In this document: positions 57,768 to 64,000 of the stretch, one piece after another | Position numbering within the stretch: the stretch's first letter is position 1 | Layout of the letters: each line of letters opens with the position of its first letter | Assembly: GCF_008000995.1 (NCBI RefSeq) | Contig: NZ_CP042828.1 | Span: 1,116,001 to 1,180,000 of the forward strand | Source of the DNA: Ruania zhangjianzhongii | GTDB lineage: Bacteria > Actinomycetota > Actinomycetes > Actinomycetales > Beutenbergiaceae | Direction of reading: 5' to 3' | Length of the DNA: 64,000 nt | Position numbers and translations under genes: made by a program | Notes under the pieces: model-generated | What the model saw: only the letters and a program-made list of their open reading frames with translations | Databases searched by the model: none | Told to the model about the DNA's origin: nothing

Positions 57768-59741
57768 GTGACTAACCTGACCCGCCGCCCCCACCGCGCA
57801 CGCCCGGTCGCCCCTCCGGGTGCCCGTCGCGGTCTCGGGATCGGTGAGTTCCGCCTCGATGGCGGATTTTGGGGGACGCGTCAGGCGACGAACGCTCGTG
57901 CCACCCTGCAGCACTGCCACGACTGGATGGAGCAGCTCGGTTGGCTGGCGAACTTTGACCGGGTCGCGAATGGCACGACCGGTGCCGACCGTCCCGGTTG
58001 GCCGTTCTCGGACTCAGAGGTGTACAAGCTCCTGGAGGCGATCGCCTGGGAGATCGGGCGCTCCGGCGACCCGGGCGCGGAATGGATGTGGGACTCGCTC
58101 GTCGATCGCGTTGCCGCTGCACAGGACGAGGACGGCTACCTCAGCACCTGCTTCGGGCATCCCGGCCGCCCCGGCCGCTACACCGACCTCTCCAACGGGC
58201 ACGAGCTGTACTGCCTAGGACACCTGTTCCAAGCGGCAGTCGCACGATTGCGTTCCTACGGCCCGGACCGCCTGGTCGAGGTGGCCCGCCGTGCTGCCGA
58301 CCACGTCTGCCAGGAGTTCGGACCCGAGGGGCGCGCCGACCTCTGCGGGCACCCCGGGATCGAGGTAGGCCTGGCCGAGCTCGGCCGCGCCCTGAACGAA
58401 CCCCGCTACCTCGAGCAGGCCCGGCTGTTCGTGGAGCGCCGCGGGCACGGCACCCTCCCGCTGATCCCACTGCGCGGGTCTGCCTACTTCCAGGATGACG
58501 TCCCGGTGCGGCAGGCGAGCGTGTTGCGCGGGCATGCGGTGCGTGCCCTCTACCTCGCTGCGGGAGCTGTGGACATCGCGGTCGACACTGGTGACCGGGA
58601 GTTGCAGGACGCGATTGAGCGGCAGTGGGCCGCCACCGTGGAACGGCGCACCTACATCACGGGCGGGATGGGTTCGCGCCACCAGGACGAGGCCTTCGGC
58701 GACGACTGGGAGCTGCCGCCGGACCGGGCCTACTGCGAGACCTGTGCCGGTGTGGCCTCGGTGATGCTGTCCTGGCGGCTGCTGCTGGCGACCGATGATG
58801 TCCGGTACGCCGACTTGACCGAACGTACCCTCTTCAACGTCGTTGCCACATCCCTGCGGTCCGACGGTCGAGGCTTCTTCTACGCCAACCCGTTGCAGCA
58901 GCGCGAGCCGGGCACCGAGGTGCGACCGGATGCGGTCAATCCGCGTGCCGAAGGAGGGGTACGGGCGCCGTGGTTCGACGTCTCATGCTGTCCCACCAAC
59001 GTCGCCCGCACCCTCTCGTCCTGGCACACCTACGCTGCGACGATCGAGCAGACCGGGGCACAGGTGCTGGTCACTATCAGCCAGTATGCCGCCGGCGACC
59101 TGCGGATCACCCTGGACGACGGTCAGACGGTGGTGCTGCGAGTGGACACCGCCTATCCCGACGAGGGTACGGTGCGCGTCGAGGTGGCGCAGGTCCCGGC
59201 ATCGGTACAGCTCGCCGTCCGGCTGCGGGTTCCGGACTGGGCCGACGGCGCCACTCTGGTTGGCACCGATGGTCACCCGGATCCGGTCGAGCCGGGGTGG
59301 GTCACCGGTCCTGACCGGTTGCCCGCCGGGGCTGTAGTCACCCTGGAGATTCCCCTGCCGCCACGACTGACTCGCCCGGACCCGCGCCTGGACGCCACCC
59401 GCGGCACTGTGGCGGTCGAGCGTGGCCCGTTGGTGCTGTGCCTGGAGTCCGTGGACCTCCCTGACGGGACCGTGCTGGAGCAGGTGCGACTGCCTACCCG
59501 GGCCGAGATCGGTGCGGCGGGGGACGGCGCGCGCGTCAACGCCCGCGCCGTCGCCCTGCCCGGGACCGGTGACGGCACGCTGCCCTTCTATCCCGTCGGC
59601 GCCGAACCCCGGCGGCAGGAGGACGTCCTCGCGCAGGCACCCGCAGACGATGAGGCTGGCCTGGAACTGACTCTGGTGCCCTACCACAGGTGGGCAGAAC
59701 GCGGCCCCTCGACCATGCGAGTGTTCCTGCCCACCGACTGA
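57768..59741 (+). CDS. GH127 beta-L-arabinofuranosidase-like enzyme
   Basis: 657 residues, (alpha/alpha)6 barrel family GH127. Compared with Bifidobacterium HypBA1 (acid/base Glu322, zinc ligands Glu338, Cys340, Cys417, Cys418, with Cys417 the nucleophile), the equivalents are all present: Glu308 (RHQDEAFGDDW), Glu324 and Cys326 (YCETCAG), Cys407 and Cys408 (DVSCCPTN). It should release terminal beta-L-arabinofuranose by the unusual cysteine-nucleophile mechanism. No signal peptide: acts on imported oligosaccharides. GTG start with GAAGGG upstream; same operon as the ABC importer. Confidence 0.92.
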   Translation: MTNLTRRPHRARPVAPPGARRGLGIGEFRLDGGFWGTRQATNARATLQHCHDWMEQLGWLANFDRVANGTTGADRPGWPFSDSEVYKLLEAIAWEIGRSGDPGAEWMWDSLVDRVAAAQDEDGYLSTCFGHPGRPGRYTDLSNGHELYCLGHLFQAAVARLRSYGPDRLVEVARRAADHVCQEFGPEGRADLCGHPGIEVGLAELGRALNEPRYLEQARLFVERRGHGTLPLIPLRGSAYFQDDVPVRQASVLRGHAVRALYLAAGAVDIAVDTGDRELQDAIERQWAATVERRTYITGGMGSRHQDEAFGDDWELPPDRAYCETCAGVASVMLSWRLLLATDDVRYADLTERTLFNVVATSLRSDGRGFFYANPLQQREPGTEVRPDAVNPRAEGGVRAPWFDVSCCPTNVARTLSSWHTYAATIEQTGAQVLVTISQYAAGDLRITLDDGQTVVLRVDTAYPDEGTVRVEVAQVPASVQLAVRLRVPDWADGATLVGTDGHPDPVEPGWVTGPDRLPAGAVVTLEIPLPPRLTRPDPRLDATRGTVAVERGPLVLCLESVDLPDGTVLEQVRLPTRAEIGAAGDGARVNARAVALPGTGDGTLPFYPVGAEPRRQEDVLAQAPADDEAGLELTLVPYHRWAERGPSTMRVFLPTD

Positions 59742-59779
59742 CCCACACGCCCCACCCCGCCCGAGTCGAAGGAGACCCG

Positions 59780-61867
59780 ATGATCGAGTCGACTATGAGT
59801 CCGATCCACGTCGATGGCCACGTGCTGACTTGGCGCGGTGGAGGGGAGACCATCGTCATCGAACCCTGGGGACGGGACAGTCTCCGAGTGCGGGCCACGG
59901 TGATGGGCGACGTCGTCGACACGGACTGGGCACTGCTGCCACCGGATGCGGACGCACACGCGGATATCCAGGTGGAGGTCCGTGACGGCGGTGCCTCGTT
60001 GCGTAACGGTGCGATCCGCGTCGAAGTGGAGACCTCGTGCTGGTTCCACGAACCGGTGGGCTATGAGGTGTTCTGGTGCACGCTGGCGTTCTACGACGCC
60101 AGCGACCGGCTGCTGTTCCGAGAGCTTGGCCGTGGCGGCTCGCTCGATCTGCGGGCCCGGAACTTCCGGCCCCACTTGGGCAGTGATGGGTACGCCCTCA
60201 CCGCCGCGTTCGAGGCAGACCCGGCGGAGCACCTCGCCGGGATGGGGCAGTACCAGCAGCACCTGCTCGACCTGAAGGGCGCCACCTTCGAGCTGGCGCA
60301 CCGCAACTCCCAGGCGAGCGTGCCGTTCGTGGTCTCCAGCGCCGGATACGGGTTCCTCTGGCACAACCCAGGTATCGGGCGGGCGACCTTCGCGCGCAAC
60401 CGCACCGAGTGGCACGCCGAGTCCACCGACCAGCTCGACTACTGGGTGACGGCCGGGTCCACGCCGGCACGAATCTCCGCCAACTATGCCCGCGCCACTG
60501 GGCATGCGCCGATGATGCCGGAACGCGGGCTGGGGTTCTGGCAGTGCAAGCTGCGCTACTGGAACGCCGACCAGCTGCTCGAAGTGGCCCGGGAGCACCG
60601 CCGCCGGGGTCTGCCCTTGGACGTCATCGTGGCGGACTTCTTCCACTGGCCACGGATGGGTGACTACCGGTTCGAGGAAGAGTTCTGGCCGGACCCGGCT
60701 GCCATGGTGGCCGAGCTGCGCGACCTCGGCGTGGAGCTGATGGTCTCTGTGTGGCCTCAGGTGTCGATGACCTCGGAGAACATCCGGCACCTGCGATCGA
60801 ACAATCTGCTCCTGCGGGCCGAGCGTGGCCTCGACATCCAGATGGCGTTCGAGGGCCCGAGTGCTTTCCTCGACGTGCTGAACCCTCGGAGCCGCGCGTG
60901 GCTGGCGGACCAGCTCCGGGAAAACTACGGGACCCACGGGATCCGCACCTTCTGGCTCGACGAGGCGGAACCGGAGTTCGGTGTGTACGACCACGACGGG
61001 TACCGCACCCACCTGGGTCCGTACCAGCGGGTCGGAAACCTTTATCCGCAGTCCTTCGCCCGTGCCGTCTTCGACGGACAGCGCAGCGCTGGTGAGACCG
61101 AGATCGTCAATCTGGTCCGCTGCGCCTGGGCGGGCAGCCAGCGCTACGGGGCGCTTGCCTGGTCCGGTGATATCTCCTCCACCTTCGAGGACATGGCCCG
61201 GCAGATCACCGCCGGAATCCACATGGGCGTGGCCGGGATCCCCTGGTTCACCACAGATATCGGCGGCTTCCACCACGGAGATGTCACCGACCCCGACTTC
61301 CACGAGCTCCTGGTCCGCTGGTTCCAGCTCGGCACATTCAGCCCAGTCATGCGGCTGCACGGTGACCGGCTGCCGTATGAAGAGGTGACCGCCGCGGACG
61401 GCACCCGGCGGCTGCGCTCGGGCGGGCCGAACGAACTATGGAGCTTCGGCGAGGAGATCTACCTGATCCTGGAACGCTACGTGCACCTGCGGGAGGCCCT
61501 ACGGCCCTACCTGCGCGAGGTCATGCGCGCGGCGCACACCGACGGACAGCCGGTGATGCGTGGGCTGTTCCACGAGTTCCCGAACGACCCGCACGCCTGG
61601 CAGGTGGACGATCAGTACCTGCTCGGCCCGGACATTCTGATCGCCCCGGTGGTGACCGCCGGGGCCCGGGAACGGGGCGTGTACCTGCCACTCGGGGAGT
61701 GCTGGACCGACGCCTCCACCGGCGAGGTGCACCAGGGCGGCACCACCGTCCAGGCGTCCGCCCCGCTGGAGATCGTGCCCGTCTTCCTGCGAGCGGAGGC
61801 ACTCCGGCACCTCGTCGGGTGGACGTCCGCACGGCGCGCGGAGCTGGAAACCCCAGCCCCGAGCTGA
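59780..61867 (+). CDS. GH31 family glycoside hydrolase (alpha-xylosidase-like)
   Basis: 695 residues. GH31 barrel: GLGFWQCKLRYWNADQLLEVAREHRRRGLPLDVIVADFFHW; nucleophile Asp394 in TFWLDEAEPEFG; acid/base Asp464 in LAWSGDISSTF; WFTTDIGGFHHG and PVMRLHGDRLP complete the site. The KLRYWN/DVIVADFFHWPRMGD pattern is typical of alpha-xylosidases and related intracellular GH31 enzymes, though alpha-glucosidase or other activity is possible. GGAG before the ATG; 38 bp after GH127. The end of the operon lies before the operator at 61908. Confidence 0.9.
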   Translation: MIESTMSPIHVDGHVLTWRGGGETIVIEPWGRDSLRVRATVMGDVVDTDWALLPPDADAHADIQVEVRDGGASLRNGAIRVEVETSCWFHEPVGYEVFWCTLAFYDASDRLLFRELGRGGSLDLRARNFRPHLGSDGYALTAAFEADPAEHLAGMGQYQQHLLDLKGATFELAHRNSQASVPFVVSSAGYGFLWHNPGIGRATFARNRTEWHAESTDQLDYWVTAGSTPARISANYARATGHAPMMPERGLGFWQCKLRYWNADQLLEVAREHRRRGLPLDVIVADFFHWPRMGDYRFEEEFWPDPAAMVAELRDLGVELMVSVWPQVSMTSENIRHLRSNNLLLRAERGLDIQMAFEGPSAFLDVLNPRSRAWLADQLRENYGTHGIRTFWLDEAEPEFGVYDHDGYRTHLGPYQRVGNLYPQSFARAVFDGQRSAGETEIVNLVRCAWAGSQRYGALAWSGDISSTFEDMARQITAGIHMGVAGIPWFTTDIGGFHHGDVTDPDFHELLVRWFQLGTFSPVMRLHGDRLPYEEVTAADGTRRLRSGGPNELWSFGEEIYLILERYVHLREALRPYLREVMRAAHTDGQPVMRGLFHEFPNDPHAWQVDDQYLLGPDILIAPVVTAGARERGVYLPLGECWTDASTGEVHQGGTTVQASAPLEIVPVFLRAEALRHLVGWTSARRAELETPAPS

Positions 61868-61907
61868 TCCGGCAGCCGGCCCAGCGGTGCCGTCCCACCG
61901 CCACTAG

Positions 61908-61919
61908 CGAACCGGTTCG
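61908..61919. promoter_or_regulatory. LacI operator before the secreted glycosidase
   Basis: Perfect CGAACCGGTTCG, 41 bp after the GH31 stop and 160 bp before the next large gene. It shows that the secreted enzyme is controlled as a separate transcript of the same regulon, or by internal repression. Confidence 0.75.
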
Positions 61920-61948
61920 ACAGCACAACCGAACGGAGAGGATCAGCG

Positions 61949-62074
61949 ATGAGAGCCGCAGCACGGAGTCCACCCCACACCCACCGGAGTTCGGCCCATG
62001 CCCGCGCCAGCGCCGGCGTCGACGAACGGCCGCACGCCGTTCCTCCTCTGCACCCACCCTCGAGAACGGAGTAG
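61949..62074 (+). CDS. Possible 41-aa leader peptide
   Basis: GGAGAGG seven bases before an ATG opens MRAAARSPPHTHRSSAHARA and ends with TAG at 62072, four bases before the next start. Composition is Arg/His/Pro/Ala-rich with no family. It may be a translated leader coupling to the glycosidase, or chance. Confidence 0.3.
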   Translation: MRAAARSPPHTHRSSAHARASAGVDERPHAVPPLHPPSRTE

Positions 62075-62078
62075 GACG

Positions 62079-64000
62079 ATGACCCTCAGACCTATCCCTG
62101 CGGCGTCGCACGCGCGGCGTCGCCCCACCCCTGCAGCGAGTGCCTCGGTACTGGCTGCGCTGGCGATGACCGCCGCGGCCGTCATCGTCCCGGCGAGCAC
62201 TGCCGGGGCGGAACCGGACGCAGAAGACACCCTGCTGGTTTCCGCCGACCAACCGTTTCGAACCGTCACCCACCTGGCGAGCGGTTCGCTCTATGGCATT
62301 GCCGACGAGGGAGTGCCTTCGGACGATCTGATCGCGCCGATCGATCCGCACACCTTCGTGCAGATGCCGCCGCACGGAACTCAGCAGCCGACCGGTGACG
62401 TCCTCGACGTCTGGCAAACGGCAGCGCGACACGACGCCGGGATCGTGGTGCGGATCGTGGACTACTACCCGGGCTGGCCCTACCAGTTCTCCTGGGAGAA
62501 CACCGAAGACCGCAAGGCTTGGGAAGACGTCATCCGGGATGTCGTCGCCGACGTCGAGGCATCCGGGGCGACGAACATCGTCGCCTGGGCGCCGTGGAAC
62601 GAGTCCGACCAGACCTGGCTCGAGGAGAACGGGACTTTCGAGGAGTTGTGGGAGTTCAGCTACCGCGTCCTGCGTGAGGAGCTCGGCCCGGACGCGGTGA
62701 TCCAGGGACCGAGCTTCTCGGACAACATCACCGATATGCGCCAGTTCCTGGAGTTCGCCAAGGAGACCGGCACGATGCCGGACGTGCTGGAGTGGCACGA
62801 GCTCATTCGCGACGACAAGATCCAAGGCGACGTCGAGCAGGTACGCGCGATCCTCGACGATCTTGACCTGGGCGATATGCCCATCGACATTGCCGAGTAC
62901 GGCCATCCCCAGGAGGTCGGTATCCCCGGCGCCCTGGTCGGCTACATCGCCAAGTTCGAACGCTTCGGGATCGACCGCGCCGAACTCGCGTTCTGGAATC
63001 AGTCGGGCACCCTCGGCGATCTCCTCGTCGAGCGCGGCGGTGAACCGAACGGCGCCTACTGGCTCTACACCTGGTACGCAGACATGACCGGTCAGATGGT
63101 GACCACTACCCCGCCCTCGAACGAGAGCCCGCTCGACGGGGCCGCGTCGGTCAACGATGCACAGGACGAGGTCCAGGTCATCACCGGCGGCAATAGCGGT
63201 CCGACCACCGTGCGGGTGGAAGGCCTCGAGGCCCTGGACCTCGGCGACGAGGTGACCGTAGAGGTGCAGGTGTCCCCGTCGTACGGCCGCACGACGCCGA
63301 CTGAAGGACCCATCTCCATCTCGACCACCACGTACGAGGTGGGTGAGGACGGCACCATCGACGTCCCGATCGTGATGAACCCCGCCTACGGCTACCGCGT
63401 GCTGGTCACCGATGGCGGCGAAGCGGAGAGCCTGGCCGGGGCCTACACGGTAGACAACGCCAACAGCGGTCTCGCTCTGGACATTGCGGACGGCGCTGTT
63501 GTGCAGTCGGATGCCGCAGGATCGGACCTCTCCACCTGGGAGCTGGTCGAGGCAGGTTCCGGGCTGTATCGGATCGTCGACACCGAGAGCGGTCTGCTCC
63601 TCGGTGTGGACGGCGGGGCCAGTCAGAATGGTGCACCGGCCACCGTCCGTGCGGATGACGGGGCGGACGATCTGCTCTGGCAGCTCGTGCCGGACGGGCA
63701 CGGGAACGTGCGCCTGGCGAACTACGGCACCGGAATGACTCTCGGTGTGGACGAGATGAGCACCGAGAGCGGCGCGGCCATCATCCAGTGGACAGACGGT
63801 TCGCCCACGTCCAACTGCACTGCGGACGGAGAGCGGCAGCCCGGCAGGATCGGAACCGCGCTGGACTTCTGCCACAGTGCCTCCCACGTGACCGTCCCGG
63901 ACGGCACGTTGAGCAACCTCGACGGCGACTGGTCGATCTCTACCTGGATCCAGCCGGCGGCGCTGGAGACCTGGTCGCGGGTGTTCGATCTCGGGGCAGG
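62079..64000 (+). CDS. Secreted multidomain glycoside hydrolase, N-terminal part (runs off window)
   Basis: At least 640 residues, open at the window end. Signal peptide residues 1-44 (SVLAALAMTAAAVIVPASTAGA). Residues ~55-345 form a clan GH-A-type catalytic domain: Asn174-Glu175 (WAPWNESDQTW) as acid/base and Glu273 (DIAEYGHPQEV) as nucleophile. A short beta domain follows, then a ricin-type beta-trefoil (AYTVDNANSGLALDIADG; GLYRIVDTESGLLLGVDGG; NVRLANYGTGMTLGVDE) and the start of a LamG-like domain (ALDFCHSASHVTVPDGTLSNLDGDWSISTWI). Binding domains suggest polymeric plant substrate. Exact family (GH39-like or other) unsettled. GGAG before ATG. Confidence 0.85.
   Translation, partial: MTLRPIPAASHARRRPTPAASASVLAALAMTAAAVIVPASTAGAEPDAEDTLLVSADQPFRTVTHLASGSLYGIADEGVPSDDLIAPIDPHTFVQMPPHGTQQPTGDVLDVWQTAARHDAGIVVRIVDYYPGWPYQFSWENTEDRKAWEDVIRDVVADVEASGATNIVAWAPWNESDQTWLEENGTFEELWEFSYRVLREELGPDAVIQGPSFSDNITDMRQFLEFAKETGTMPDVLEWHELIRDDKIQGDVEQVRAILDDLDLGDMPIDIAEYGHPQEVGIPGALVGYIAKFERFGIDRAELAFWNQSGTLGDLLVERGGEPNGAYWLYTWYADMTGQMVTTTPPSNESPLDGAASVNDAQDEVQVITGGNSGPTTVRVEGLEALDLGDEVTVEVQVSPSYGRTTPTEGPISISTTTYEVGEDGTIDVPIVMNPAYGYRVLVTDGGEAESLAGAYTVDNANSGLALDIADGAVVQSDAAGSDLSTWELVEAGSGLYRIVDTESGLLLGVDGGASQNGAPATVRADDGADDLLWQLVPDGHGNVRLANYGTGMTLGVDEMSTESGAAIIQWTDGSPTSNCTADGERQPGRIGTALDFCHSASHVTVPDGTLSNLDGDWSISTWIQPAALETWSRVFDLGA

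Overview
The window is a high-GC chromosomal segment of an actinobacterium, most likely a Micrococcales relative (Ruania/Beutenbergia-like; the genus is inference). Pointers are the lineage-typical families DUF3027, DUF2530, a DUF222/HNH '13E12' protein, GPP34, ECF41 sigma factors and an extended CspB-type cold-shock protein. Many genes also start with a -10-like hexamer, exactly 6-7 nt, then ATG/GTG with no ribosome binding site, which is the leaderless architecture common in this phylum. No phage, IS element, CRISPR array or replication origin was seen.

Layout. 1-4.7 kb: edge-truncated membrane/Rossmann polysaccharide gene, aldo/keto reductase, helicase-associated protein, divergent cold-shock gene. 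4.7-9.8 kb: DUF3027 protein, a small secreted protein built from WGDELI repeats, an MFS exporter, a Vgb-like propeller protein and hypotheticals. 10-17.6 kb: HNH protein, adenine-deaminase-type enzyme, a TetR/SDR/EthD unit, a secreted NamZ-type muramidase and a membrane protein. 17.7-21.7 kb: hydroxyacid dehydrogenase/DUF2530 pair and a MarR-MFS efflux operon under a palindromic operator. 21.9-25.8 kb: TPP-riboswitch-controlled thiamine-precursor transporter ykoFEDC. 26-30.3 kb: serC, a DtxR/IdeR-like regulator, a c-di-AMP riboswitch driving an NlpC/P60 hydrolase, and a double-domain Usp.

30.3-36.2 kb holds a tandem duplication of an [NDH-2-like oxidoreductase - ECF41 sigma factor] module. 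Each copy has its own ECF41-type promoter and 17-bp leader repeats, next to rocD. 36.3-39.1 kb: SRPBCC gene, tRNA-Arg(CCU), GNAT and a GlxA-type regulator. 39.2-44.6 kb is a small defence/toxin cluster: parD and parE relics, an MNT-like nucleotidyltransferase/HEPN pair, a frameshifted AbiTii gene and an RloC-like ATPase/anticodon-nuclease candidate with a zinc hook.

44.9-53.3 kb: quinone-oxidoreductase-like enzyme, MerR regulator, small efflux protein and GPP34 pair, F420-type LLM oxidoreductase, alpha/beta hydrolase, TetR regulator, a truncated sensor kinase and an S9 peptidase. 53.4-64 kb is a plant-polysaccharide utilisation locus: LacI regulator, lipoprotein and two permeases of a sugar ABC importer, a GH127 beta-L-arabinofuranosidase, a GH31 enzyme and an edge-truncated secreted glycosidase with ricin-type and LamG domains. 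It is tied together by repeated CGAACCGGTTCG operators. The secreted enzyme would release arabinose/xylose-containing oligosaccharides, the transporter would import them and GH127/GH31 would trim them.

Two genes (ykoD and the AbiTii gene) look broken by one extra base in a homopolymer run. Sequencing or assembly error is therefore a serious alternative to real mutation for both.
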